Origin: CAYLXP01 sp964387425
Lineage (GTDB): Bacteria; Verrucomicrobiota; Kiritimatiellia; UBA8416
Direction: 5' to 3'
Assembly (NCBI GenBank): GCA_964387425.1
Contig: CAYLXP010000114.1
Span: 1-17,936, forward strand
DNA length: 17,936 nucleotides
The translations under genes were made by a program, and so were the position numbers. Under the pieces are notes generated by a model. That model worked only from the letters and a program-made list of their open reading frames with translations, did not search any database and had not been told where the DNA came from. Shown here in pieces: positions 6,481 through 14,635 of this stretch; positions within the stretch are counted from its first letter, which is position 1, and each line of letters opens with the position of its first letter.

Positions 6481-8040
6481 GTGCAGAAAGCTGTGTGTCT
6501 TCTGGCCTGCGCCTTGTTCGCCTGTTCCTCCCTGGCTGCCACCCGCCCCAACATCATCCTCATCATCACGGATGATCAGAGCTGGGATTCGCTGGGGTTC
6601 ATGGGGGGCGAGGTGCATACGCCGCGCCTTGACCAGATGGCTAGAGATGGGATGTTCTTCACGGACTTCAACGTGACGTCTACCGTTTGCTCCCCCTCGC
6701 GCTACAGTTTCCTAACCGGTCGCTACGCAGGGCGGTGTGAGGGTGAGCGCTTCATGCGTGAGCATCCTCCGGGTGACCAGACGCAGGTGGAGAATATCGG
6801 AGAGCTGGAGCCGGAAGGCTGGAACCTGGCCAGGGTGCTTCAACAGAACGGATATCGCACCGGCTTTGTCGGGAAATCGCATGTCATTCGTCACGACTGG
6901 TTATCGCATGGCTCCACGCTCTCACCCGCAATGGAGCCGTACCCACGCGATGCCGATCCGAGCGATCCTTTAGTTAACGGCAGGATGCGGCGTAATCACA
7001 TGCGGTGGTGCGAGCAACTGAAGCAGTATGGCTTCGATTTTGCCGACGGTGTTTACGGGGCCAATCTCAAGGAGTTGCAGTGCGATGCGTTGAACGTTCA
7101 CAACCTGGACTGGACTGTCAGCAAAGCATTCAAATTCCTCGAAGAAGCAAAGAGCGAGCCATTCTTCCTCTACTTCTCGACAACGCTGCATCACGGTCCG
7201 GCGCCATGGGCCAACAAGTTCTCCCTCGACGCTGATCCACGCATGACGGGTGAGGGATTTGTGGCGGAGGGGTTCGATGTGATGCCCTCCAGGAAGGACG
7301 TCCTCACGCGTAACCGCGAGGCGGGTTTCAAAGACAACAAGGCTTTTGCCCTGTGGCTGGATGACGGCGTCGGTGCGATTCTCGACAAGGTCAAGGAGCT
7401 GGGCATCGAGGAGAACACGTTGGTCATCTTCGTGCCTGACCACGGCTCGTACCGTCATGGGAAAGCCACGTTGCATGACTACGGAATGCGCGTCCCGATG
7501 CTGCTTCAGTGGAAAGGGCAGATCAAGCCCGGCTCTAAGTATGACGGCATTGTGGCCAACATTGACTTTGCTCCGACGATTCTGGATCTGTGTGGTATCA
7601 AGCCTCCCAAGCGGTATAGGATGGACGGTGTCAGCTTCAAATCGGTGCTCTTTGGTGACCAGAATCCCGTTCGGCGTGCCCTGTTCGGGGAGATGGGCCA
7701 CTCGCGGGGAATCAAGACCAAGGAGTGGAAGTACATCGCCGTGCGCTACCCGGAAGACGTTCAACGCAAGATCGAGCGTGGCGTCAAATTCCGTGGCTTC
7801 GACGGGGAGGATCTGGACCGGCCCTACCTGACGCGTAACGGTCATCTGGGGCACCACGCGTCGCAGCACAATCCCCACTATTTCGATGCCGACCAACTCT
7901 ACAATCTTAAAACGGACCCGGAGGAGAACGAGAACGTATTCGCTCAGAATCCGGAAGTCGCGCAACGCATGCAGCGGGTACTTGCGGAGGAACTGCGGAA
8001 GTTCGAGAATCGCCCCTTTGGCGAATTCACTGAAAACTGA
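6481..8040 (+). CDS. Exported S1-family sulfatase (arylsulfatase A-like)
   Basis: Encodes 519 residues from GTG 6481; the in-frame stretch upstream to 6382 translates the palindromic repeat and is not likely protein. The N-terminus is a signal peptide (MQKAVCLLACALFACSSLAA). LFAC is a possible but poor lipobox, so the protein is periplasmic, secreted or a lipoprotein. All sulfatase landmarks are present: metal-binding DD in IITDDQSW (31-32), the formylglycine motif VCSPSR with Cys near 70, GKSH near 132-134, LHHGP near 237, PDHG near 320 and HGK near 327-328. It should hydrolyse a sulfate ester after conversion of Cys to formylglycine by a maturase encoded elsewhere. It lies between GH38 and the symporter, consistent with extracytoplasmic desulfation before uptake. 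Its last codons run into a heptamer array. The sulfated substrate is unknown. Confidence 0.9.
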   Translation: MQKAVCLLACALFACSSLAATRPNIILIITDDQSWDSLGFMGGEVHTPRLDQMARDGMFFTDFNVTSTVCSPSRYSFLTGRYAGRCEGERFMREHPPGDQTQVENIGELEPEGWNLARVLQQNGYRTGFVGKSHVIRHDWLSHGSTLSPAMEPYPRDADPSDPLVNGRMRRNHMRWCEQLKQYGFDFADGVYGANLKELQCDALNVHNLDWTVSKAFKFLEEAKSEPFFLYFSTTLHHGPAPWANKFSLDADPRMTGEGFVAEGFDVMPSRKDVLTRNREAGFKDNKAFALWLDDGVGAILDKVKELGIEENTLVIFVPDHGSYRHGKATLHDYGMRVPMLLQWKGQIKPGSKYDGIVANIDFAPTILDLCGIKPPKRYRMDGVSFKSVLFGDQNPVRRALFGEMGHSRGIKTKEWKYIAVRYPEDVQRKIERGVKFRGFDGEDLDRPYLTRNGHLGHHASQHNPHYFDADQLYNLKTDPEENENVFAQNPEVAQRMQRVLAEELRKFENRPFGEFTEN

Positions 8041-8077
8041 TGACTGGTGACTGATCACTGGTAACTGGAGACTGACT
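8029..8077 (+). repeat. Heptamer tandem array ACTGNNN filling the sulfatase-symporter junction
   Basis: Seven units in exact register: ACTGAAA, ACTGATG, ACTGGTG, ACTGATC, ACTGGTA, ACTGGAG, ACTGACT. The first two overlap the sulfatase's last codons and its TGA stop (8038-8040), and the last ends immediately before the symporter ATG at 8078. The whole 37-base intergenic region is therefore repeat. Confidence 0.9.
8067..8070 (+). promoter_or_regulatory. Shine-Dalgarno of the symporter, located within a heptamer unit
   Basis: GGAG at 8067-8070 is the variable end of the sixth heptamer (ACTGGAG) and sits seven bases before ATG 8078. This spacing decides the start over the later in-frame ATG at 8087. 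The other units end in ATG, GTG, ATC or GTA and would not serve. Confidence 0.65.
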
Positions 8078-10045
8078 ATGGGAGCCATGGGCTATTTCGG
8101 AGTCATTGATTACATCTTTATGGGCATCTATGTCTGCGTCCTGATTGGGTTGGGGTTCTACCTCAAGGGGCGTGCCTCGGAGAGCATCGAGGACTATATC
8201 ATTGGCGGCCGCAAGATCCCGTGGTGGGCGATGGGGATCTCCGGTATGGCGCAGTTCCTGGATCTGACTGGGACGGCACTGATTGTCTCCTTCCTCTTTA
8301 TGCTCGGACCGCAGGGGCTCTTCATCGAGTTCCGCGGCGGTGCCGTGTTGATCCTGGTCTTCATGATGCTATGGACGGGCAAGTGGCATCGGCGTTCCGG
8401 CTGTCTGACGGGAGCGCAGTGGAATATCTTCCGTTTTGGAGATTGCTGGGGCGGGCGGTTTGCCCAGTTGATTGGTGTGTTGGCTTGCGCGCTTGGAACG
8501 ATTGGCATGTTGGCTTACCTGACCAAGGGCGTTGGTATCTTCCTGTCGGCGTTTCTGCCCTGGAGCCCCGAGGTGTGTGCCTATGGTCTGATTGCGCTTG
8601 CTGCGGTCTACACGATGTTCTCCGGTTTCTACGGCGTCATTTTCACAGACCTCTTCCAGGGCGGCATTATCCTGGTGGCCGTGGTCTATATCACCGTGAA
8701 GGCGTTTGTATTGGTCTCGGGATCAACCGAGGTCGCCGAGGTGGCGCTGCAAGTCACGAACAACCCCCACTGGCTGGGTAGCGTGCCGAAGTGGCAGGCC
8801 AGCATGCCGGCGGGATACGAGGCGTATCGGCCGCTCATTCCGCTGATGCTGTTCTATCTCTTCCGTAACGTGTTCCACGGAATCGGCAATATTGGAGATC
8901 CGAAGTACTTCGGTGCCAAGACGGACCGCGAGTGCGCCAAGATGACCGGGCTCTGGACCATGATGATGACCTTTCGCTGGCCCATGATGATGGGTATCGC
9001 GGTGTTGGGGCTCTTCCTGGTGCGTGATCTCTTCCCGGATATGGCGGTCCTGACCCAGGCGGGTGAATTGATCCACCAGCACAACCCGGATGTGACGCCA
9101 CAGGGGTGGGGGGCATTGATCTCCGGCCTGTCCAACAATCCGGATGGCCATGCCCCCGAGCTGATTGAGGGACTCAGGTCACTGTTTGGCTCGGAGCAGT
9201 ACGCGGCGAAGCTGGGCATGCTCAGCTTCAACGGAACCGTCAACCCGGAGAAGATTCTCCCGTCCGTTCTGCTGATGACGGTGGCGCAAGGAATGCGGGG
9301 CATCCTGGTGTTGGCCCTGATTGCGGCCTCCATGTCCACGTTCGACAGCACGGTCAACATGGCGACCGGATTGGTCGTGAACGACCTCTATCGCAAGTAC
9401 TTCCGACCGAAGGCCCAGACGAAAGAGCTGATCCGCGCGAGCTGGGCGACCGTTGCGCTTCTCGTCGTGGGTGGCGTGCTTTTTGCCCAGAACGCCGAGA
9501 GCATCGAGGATATCTGGGGTTGGTTGATGATGGGGCTTGGCGGTGCTTTCCTGGTGCCCAACCTGTTGCGTCTCTACTGGTGGCGTTTCAATGGCATGGG
9601 AACAGCGGTAGGGTCGCTGGTCGGGATGACGGCTGCCATCGTGCAACGCATCATCTGGCCCGAGATGAACGAATTCATGCAGCTAGGCTATTCGCTGGTG
9701 GCCGGCATGGTTGGCGGGGTGATTGCTACGTTTTGTGATAAACCCACTGATCCCGAGGTGCTCAAGGAGTTCTACATGAAAACCAGGCCTTTCGGTATCT
9801 GGGGGCATCTCAAGCGACAGCTTTCCGAAGAGGATCAGAAGAAGGTGACGAAGGAGCATATCACGGACTTGGCCGCGATTCCGTTTGCATTGACCTGGCA
9901 GGTCACCATGTTCCTCGCCCCGATGCTGTTCGTGGTTCACAACTGGAAGGGATTCACAGGGACGATGGTGTTGTTCCTGTTGAGTGGTGGAGGCCTTTAT
10001 TGGTTCTGGTACCGGCATCAGCCGGAAACGAATTTCTATGAGTAG
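8078..10045 (+). CDS. Solute:sodium symporter (SSF/SLC5 family)
   Basis: Encodes 655 residues in a strongly hydrophobic, multi-span pattern of roughly a dozen helices typical of the SSF family. N-terminal landmarks are DYIIGGRKIPWWAMGISGMAQFLD (residues 39-62, the family's 'GGR-x-W...G' region) and FSGFYGVIFTD near 181-191. The conserved sodium-site helix is IAASMSTFDSTVNMATG at about 415-431, with Ser418, Ser420, Asp423 and Asn427, followed by VNDLYRKYF. Between about 313 and 395 is a longish polar loop that may face outward. Family members import sugars, amino acids or similar small solutes with Na+; sugar is the natural guess here given the glycosidases and sulfatases around it. It starts right at the end of the heptamer array, 37 bases after the sulfatase stop, so the two are probably cotranslated from one message. 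A palindromic doublet begins four bases after its stop. Confidence 0.92.
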   Translation: MGAMGYFGVIDYIFMGIYVCVLIGLGFYLKGRASESIEDYIIGGRKIPWWAMGISGMAQFLDLTGTALIVSFLFMLGPQGLFIEFRGGAVLILVFMMLWTGKWHRRSGCLTGAQWNIFRFGDCWGGRFAQLIGVLACALGTIGMLAYLTKGVGIFLSAFLPWSPEVCAYGLIALAAVYTMFSGFYGVIFTDLFQGGIILVAVVYITVKAFVLVSGSTEVAEVALQVTNNPHWLGSVPKWQASMPAGYEAYRPLIPLMLFYLFRNVFHGIGNIGDPKYFGAKTDRECAKMTGLWTMMMTFRWPMMMGIAVLGLFLVRDLFPDMAVLTQAGELIHQHNPDVTPQGWGALISGLSNNPDGHAPELIEGLRSLFGSEQYAAKLGMLSFNGTVNPEKILPSVLLMTVAQGMRGILVLALIAASMSTFDSTVNMATGLVVNDLYRKYFRPKAQTKELIRASWATVALLVVGGVLFAQNAESIEDIWGWLMMGLGGAFLVPNLLRLYWWRFNGMGTAVGSLVGMTAAIVQRIIWPEMNEFMQLGYSLVAGMVGGVIATFCDKPTDPEVLKEFYMKTRPFGIWGHLKRQLSEEDQKKVTKEHITDLAAIPFALTWQVTMFLAPMLFVVHNWKGFTGTMVLFLLSGGGLYWFWYRHQPETNFYE

Positions 10046-10048
10046 TAA

Positions 10049-10172
10049 GTAGCCCCGGCTTCTCCGAAGCCGAGGGCAGATGTAGTGCAGGTGTTGTGTG
10101 ATCATCAGCGCTGATGAGCGTTGCGATGTTGTGGGTTGATCTGCGCTGGCCTTCGGAGAAGGCCGCGCTACT
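10049..10172 (+). repeat. GTAG-headed palindrome doublet, tails-in type, copy C
   Basis: GTAG (10049-10052), a left hairpin with the same CGGCTTC-TCC-GAAGCCG stem as copy A, and tail GCAGAT (10076-10081). After a 57-nt spacer come ATCTGC (10139-10144), hairpin GGCCTTC-GGA-GAAGGCC (10148-10164) and CTACT (10168-10172). The spacer contains a perfect 16-bp palindrome TCATCAGCGCTGATGA at 10102-10117. The element fills the gap between the symporter and the beta-helix/GH99-like gene. Confidence 0.85.
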
Positions 10173-10184
10173 GGGATGCGAGAT

Positions 10185-12959
10185 ATGAATATGAAGTTGA
10201 CTGTGTTCTTTGGGTTGATTGTGGCAGGGGCTGTTCTTGCTGGAGGGGTAGCACGACCGGGGGATGACCTGCAGGCGGTGCTGGATAAGGGCGATGACCT
10301 GGTGCTGATGAAGAGTCGCGTCTATGAGATAACGGAGACGCTGCGCTACACGAAGTCCGGACAGAAGATCTACACGGAAGGTGCCAAGTGTCCTTCAGAG
10401 TATGCGACCCTGCGTATTGCGGACAAAGCTCTGATGCAGCTGATCTGGGGCGGCGGCATTTCGGACCTGCGGCTTGAGCACGTGACCTGTGATGGAAATC
10501 GATACAACCTATCAACGGTTCCCAAGCCGAAGATGGGCGGTGGCGGGCAGCCTCCGCTGGTTCAGTTCGGCGGACAGGGCGGCGACCGGGCCGTCATTCA
10601 CGAGTGCGTCTTCATGAGCACGCGTAGCTGGGCGACCCTCAAGGTGCATGAGGGCGCTGAGGGCTGCCGGGTTGAGAACAACCTCGTTCTAGGTGCCGGG
10701 GTCGATGCCCGGGGTAACGGCCGTGAGAAGGACGAAGTTCCCTTTAACTGGGGCGATGCCATCTCGGTGGCGGCGGCGAAGACCATCATTCGCAACAACC
10801 TCATTATCGACCCGACGGATGTAGGAATCGTGCTCTATGGCGCTCCCGGGTCGATTGTGGAGGATAACGTCATCGCATCCATCTCGCGCGAGTCGCTCGG
10901 GGGGATCAACCTTGTCGATCCGATTGGTCTCTACTGCATGAACGAGGAGGAGACGGAGTACGACTATCGAGGCGACAAGATTCGCAACAACCTCGTGGAC
11001 GCGTACGGAGGTCGGATTCATATGGGGTACCCGATCGGCACGACGCAATGGGCGCCAAAGAACGAGGGCAAGTTCCTTGTTGGAGGCGAGGTCACGGGCA
11101 ACACGATGAGTGGCGGGGCAGGCGCCTACGGGTTCGTCGTCGACTCGGTCAAGGACTGGAAGGTCACCGGCAACAAGAGTACGGCGACCTATTCCGGGAA
11201 AACGACCGGTCCCAACCCCAATCCAAAGAAAGCACCGGACGACCCTACCGCGTTTATCTACAACGCCGAGACGACGATTGACACGGAGCTGCAGCCGGAG
11301 TTCGTGAAGAGCGAGAAGCACATCCGGTTTTTGCTGCGTATCCAGCACGCTGAGACGGATGCCCTGGGCTACCAGATGCACGACTACGGCGATGCCGAGT
11401 TGGCGGCCGTCATCAATGCGGCCTACATGGAGATGCTCGGCCGTCCCGTGGACAAGTCGGGGCTTAAGGAGAAATCCGGGCAGATGCGGGCGCGCAAGTA
11501 CAACGCCGATGGCTTGCGCCGAAACCTCATGGCGAGTACCGAGTTCAAGAACCGCTACGGTTACGTGCCACCCGAGCAGTTGCACCCGTACCGGGTAAAG
11601 CTCTGGTTCGGTATCTGCAACGAGTTGATTCGGCGCCACGGAGGTTTCCCGGTTGCCAGTGAACTCTACAGAGAGGCTGTGAAGGCTCTGCATATCAATC
11701 AGAGGAAGACACTCAAGATCGATCGTGTGGACGAGAATACGCTGACCGGCAAGGTGATGTGCGGCTACCAGGCCTGGTATCGCGCACCGGGCGACGGCTC
11801 AGGTCTGAGCTGGGTCCACTACCGCAGCCAGGCGAATGTTGGCGAGGCCGGGGATTTCTGGCCGGGGCGCTGTGGCATTGAGTATTGGCCGGACATGAGC
11901 GAGCTTGATGACGATGAGAAGTTCAAGACCCTGTTCAAGCGCGCGGACGGCTCCAATGCCTACGTGTACAGCTCTCACGTCCGCAAGACGACCATGCGCC
12001 ACTTCAAGTGGATGCAGGATTACGGAATCGACGGCGTGTTCGTGCAGCGGTTCATTTTCGAGACCACGATTGATTTCGACCAGGAAGCGATTCTGAGCGG
12101 CCACGGGTACAACAAGGTGCTGGAGCACTGTCGTGACGGCGCCAATCAGCATGGTCGCACCTATGCGATCATGTATGACCTGACCGGCATGCCTGCGGGC
12201 TACGTCGAGAAGTTCAAAGACGACTGGCGCTATCTTGTGGATGAGATGAAGATCACGCGCGATCCGTACGATACGGCCTACCAGAAGCACAACGGCAAAC
12301 CGATTGTGGGTATCTGGGGCGTGGGCTTCAGGCATCCCCCGTATACGTCAGACGAGATCGCCGAGATCGTCGACTTCCTGAAGAACGATCCGAAGTATGG
12401 CGGTTGCGCGGTTCTGCTCGGTACCGCGACCAACTGGCGCCTCGGCAAAGACGACGGCGGTCCGATCGAAGAGTGGGCTCCGGTCTACAAGTCCGCGGAC
12501 ATCCTCTCGCCCTGGACGGTTGGCCGGTTCGGCGGGCAAGGCGGTGCGCGCGACTATGCCGTCAACAAGGCGAAAGCGGATAAGCAGTGGTGCGACGTGA
12601 ATGGGCTCGACTTTCTGCCCGTAGTGTTTCCCGGCTTCTGCTGGTCGAACCTGAAGAAGAACTTCCCGCACGAAAATCCGAATGCCTTCATCGATCGCGA
12701 GGGCGGCAAGTTCCTCTGGTCGCAGTACGAAGCGCTGCTGCGCGAAGCGGGCGTGACGATGGTCTACCAGGCCATGTTCGACGAGCTGGACGAGGGGACG
12801 CAGATCTACAAGGTCGATAGTAACCCGCCGGTAGGAGAGAGCACCTTCAGGACTTACGGTGATCTTCCCTCCGACCACTACCTCTGGCTTGTGGGGGAGG
12901 CGACGAAGATGGTTCGCGGGGACGTTCCGGTCTCACGGGACTTGCCGAAGAGGAAGTAA
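10185..12959 (+). CDS. Exported fusion: beta-helix, DUF4214-like module and GH99-like glycosidase
   Basis: Encodes 924 residues from ATG 10185; 10176 and 10191 are in-frame alternatives and the palindromic repeat ends just upstream. A signal peptide (MKLTVFFGLIVAGAVLAGG) opens the protein. Residues about 28-345 carry short repeated 'V-x-N-N-x-I' turns (RVENNLVLGAG, IIRNNLIID, IVEDNVIA, KIRNNLVDA, EVTGNTMSGG), the signature of a right-handed parallel beta-helix as in pectate-lyase-like proteins. About 405-455 is a DUF4214-like stretch (AAYMEMLGRPVDKSGL ... LMASTEF). From about 520 the GH71/GH99-like domain begins with GYQAWYRAPGDG and ends with FDELDEGTQI, matching the GH99 catalytic E-x-x-E-G-T-Q-I segment, with both Glu present (near 867 and 870). 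GH99 enzymes are endo-alpha-mannosidases or mannanases. The sulfatase follows 19 bases after the stop, so the two are cotranscribed. Confidence 0.85.
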   Translation: MNMKLTVFFGLIVAGAVLAGGVARPGDDLQAVLDKGDDLVLMKSRVYEITETLRYTKSGQKIYTEGAKCPSEYATLRIADKALMQLIWGGGISDLRLEHVTCDGNRYNLSTVPKPKMGGGGQPPLVQFGGQGGDRAVIHECVFMSTRSWATLKVHEGAEGCRVENNLVLGAGVDARGNGREKDEVPFNWGDAISVAAAKTIIRNNLIIDPTDVGIVLYGAPGSIVEDNVIASISRESLGGINLVDPIGLYCMNEEETEYDYRGDKIRNNLVDAYGGRIHMGYPIGTTQWAPKNEGKFLVGGEVTGNTMSGGAGAYGFVVDSVKDWKVTGNKSTATYSGKTTGPNPNPKKAPDDPTAFIYNAETTIDTELQPEFVKSEKHIRFLLRIQHAETDALGYQMHDYGDAELAAVINAAYMEMLGRPVDKSGLKEKSGQMRARKYNADGLRRNLMASTEFKNRYGYVPPEQLHPYRVKLWFGICNELIRRHGGFPVASELYREAVKALHINQRKTLKIDRVDENTLTGKVMCGYQAWYRAPGDGSGLSWVHYRSQANVGEAGDFWPGRCGIEYWPDMSELDDDEKFKTLFKRADGSNAYVYSSHVRKTTMRHFKWMQDYGIDGVFVQRFIFETTIDFDQEAILSGHGYNKVLEHCRDGANQHGRTYAIMYDLTGMPAGYVEKFKDDWRYLVDEMKITRDPYDTAYQKHNGKPIVGIWGVGFRHPPYTSDEIAEIVDFLKNDPKYGGCAVLLGTATNWRLGKDDGGPIEEWAPVYKSADILSPWTVGRFGGQGGARDYAVNKAKADKQWCDVNGLDFLPVVFPGFCWSNLKKNFPHENPNAFIDREGGKFLWSQYEALLREAGVTMVYQAMFDELDEGTQIYKVDSNPPVGESTFRTYGDLPSDHYLWLVGEATKMVRGDVPVSRDLPKRK

Positions 12960-12978
12960 CTGCTCAGAGGGGATGACT

Positions 12979-14370
12979 ATGCGATCGATGCTACCATCTG
13001 TTTGCCTGGGACTCGTGGCTTCAGCACTAACGGCAAGTGCGGCTAGGCCACTCAACGTGCTGTTTATCACGATCGATGATCTTCGCCCCGAGATCGGGTG
13101 CTATGGCAACGAGGCGGTGAAGACTCCGAACATCGATCGTCTCGCCAAGCGAGGCGTGAAGTTCAACCGGGCGTACTGCCAGTACCCGGTCTGCAACCCG
13201 AGCCGTGCGTCGTTTCTGACGGGCAAGCGGCCTGATGAGCTGGGGATTCTGTCAAACGAGATCCCCGTGCGCAGGAAGTGGCCGGAGCTTGTGACGCTGC
13301 CCCAGCTGTTCCGCGAGAACGGCTATTTCACGGCGGGGCTTGGGAAGTTGTTCCACCAGGGACTGGACGAGCATGGCGAGCGCACGCACTTTCGCGATGA
13401 CGTGTCTTTCATGCATTGGTTCAAAGCGTTGGGCAATAACCCGAAGATCGGGAAGACAGGCGAGGGTCGCCTGTTGGGCGACGGGAGCATTGTATGGGCC
13501 AGATGGCTGGAGGCCGAGGGGGGCGACGAAGCGCAGCCGGACGGGATGCTCGCTGCCGAGGCCGTGCGGGTGCTCGAGGAGCGTCACGAGAAACCGTTCT
13601 TCATCGCGGTAGGCTTCCACAAGCCTCACGATCCGTTCTTTGCGCCGAAGGAGTATTTCGAGCACTACCCGGTAGATGAGGTGAAGCTGGCTGAGGAGCC
13701 GGAGGACCGGTCGCCGCTACTGAAGCACGCGCTGCCCACCACCCGGCCGTTCCCTGCGTTCAGGGAACGCGACCATCGTGAGTTCAAGCGGGCTTACCAT
13801 GCGTGCACGACCTTCGTGGACGCACAGGTGGGTAAGTTGCTCAGTGCTATGGATCGCCTCGAGCTATGGGACGATACCATTGTCGTTCTGTTGGGGGATC
13901 ATGGTTACCACCTCGGTGAGCATAACTGGTGGAACAAGGTTACGGTCTTTGAATTGGGCGCGCGTGCGCCACTGATGATGTGGGTTCCCGGTGTCGACGG
14001 TATGGGGACGGCAACGGACTCGATCGTCGAGTTTTTGGACCTCTATCCGACGTTGGTGGATTACTGCGGGCTCAAAGCGCCACACGAGCTTTCCGGTAAG
14101 AGCCTTCGCCCGGTTCTGAAGGCGCCTTCTGACGCTTGGAAGAAGGTCGCGTACACGCAGGTCACGCGGGGGGCAAAGATGATGGGGTATAGCGTCCGCT
14201 CCGACCGTTGGCGTTTCATCCAGTGGGGCCTGAACGGCGAGGGCGGGAGCGAGCTCTACGATCACACCCGCGACCGGGGGGAGTACTACAACCTGGCCGA
14301 CAATCCGGAATACGAGACGGTCCGGAAGCGTATGGCGAAGCTGCTGAAGAAGGGGTATCCGGCGCTTTAG
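12979..14370 (+). CDS. Exported iduronate-2-sulfatase-like S1 sulfatase
   Basis: Encodes 463 residues. ATG 12979 is chosen because GAGGGG (12967-12972) is six bases upstream and a signal peptide (MRSMLPSVCLGLVASALTASA) begins there; 12973 is also possible, and the longer frame to 12859 overlaps the preceding gene. Landmarks: LFITIDDLRPEIGCYG with the metal Asp pair at 33-34, formylglycine motif VCNPSR with Cys72, GKLFHQG at 122-128, VGFHKPHDPF with His214, LGDHGYHLGEH with Asp307/His308, and NWWNK with Lys320. The IDDLRP start and HLGEHNWWNK block are typical of iduronate-2-sulfatase-like (S1_7-type) enzymes, distinct from the sulfatase at 6481. It should remove sulfate from a polysaccharide outside the cytoplasm. 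Real substrates in this subgroup extend beyond iduronate, so the specificity is open. Confidence 0.9.
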   Translation: MRSMLPSVCLGLVASALTASAARPLNVLFITIDDLRPEIGCYGNEAVKTPNIDRLAKRGVKFNRAYCQYPVCNPSRASFLTGKRPDELGILSNEIPVRRKWPELVTLPQLFRENGYFTAGLGKLFHQGLDEHGERTHFRDDVSFMHWFKALGNNPKIGKTGEGRLLGDGSIVWARWLEAEGGDEAQPDGMLAAEAVRVLEERHEKPFFIAVGFHKPHDPFFAPKEYFEHYPVDEVKLAEEPEDRSPLLKHALPTTRPFPAFRERDHREFKRAYHACTTFVDAQVGKLLSAMDRLELWDDTIVVLLGDHGYHLGEHNWWNKVTVFELGARAPLMMWVPGVDGMGTATDSIVEFLDLYPTLVDYCGLKAPHELSGKSLRPVLKAPSDAWKKVAYTQVTRGAKMMGYSVRSDRWRFIQWGLNGEGGSELYDHTRDRGEYYNLADNPEYETVRKRMAKLLKKGYPAL

Positions 14371-14428
14371 GCTAGGGGAGATTTCGGCGTTGTGCCTCTG
14401 GCAGAGCGTACGGGGGGGCTCCAGCACC

Positions 14429-14563
14429 GTGTTCGTCGTCCTTCGGACGCCGCGGCGTGCGCTCGGAGATCGCACGCTACTACAGATCCCGACAGCATGT
14501 GCTGACGCTTCTCAAGTATCCGTCGGTCTCCGAACGACGGCAGCAACGCCCGAAGGGCGGTGA
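14429..14563 (+). repeat. GTAG-headed palindrome doublet, heads-in type, copy 2
   Basis: Same 135-bp element as 1971-2105, with the last 35 bases identical. The left palindrome GCGTGCG-CTCGGAGAT-CGCACGC is perfect here. The right-arm head has drifted from GTAG to GTAT, while CCGTCG...CGACGG and the CGCCC-GAA-GGGCG hairpin are kept. It fills about half of the gap between the second sulfatase and the oxidoreductase. Confidence 0.8.
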
Positions 14564-14587
14564 CCGTCCAGCTTTCATGCCGGCACA

Positions 14588-14601
14588 GCAAGCTAGCTTG
14601 C
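14588..14601. other. 14-bp perfect palindrome in the oxidoreductase leader
   Basis: GCAAGCTAGCTTGC is a perfect palindrome, about 35 bases upstream of the candidate -35 box. It could be a regulator site or only a chance palindrome next to the repeat element. Confidence 0.35.
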
Positions 14602-14635
14602 CCGCGCATGTGTGAGGCCCAGTGCAGATAGGGTA

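Noticed and set aside
6970..8088. Long - strand open frame opposite the sulfatase
   Set aside because: Shadow of the sulfatase coding frame, which carries all catalytic motifs on the + strand.
3267..10172. CRISPR or tRNA reading of the repeated units
   Set aside because: The copies are thousands of bases apart with whole genes between them, so this is not a CRISPR array. The cloverleaf-like fold lacks tRNA features such as a T-loop motif and a 7-bp acceptor stem.
10689..11693. Long - strand open frame opposite the beta-helix gene
   Set aside because: Shadow of a well-supported + strand gene; no domain seen.
12859..12978. Upstream extension of the second sulfatase into the previous gene
   Set aside because: It overlaps the GH99-like gene by 101 bases, and a good ribosome site plus signal peptide support 12979.
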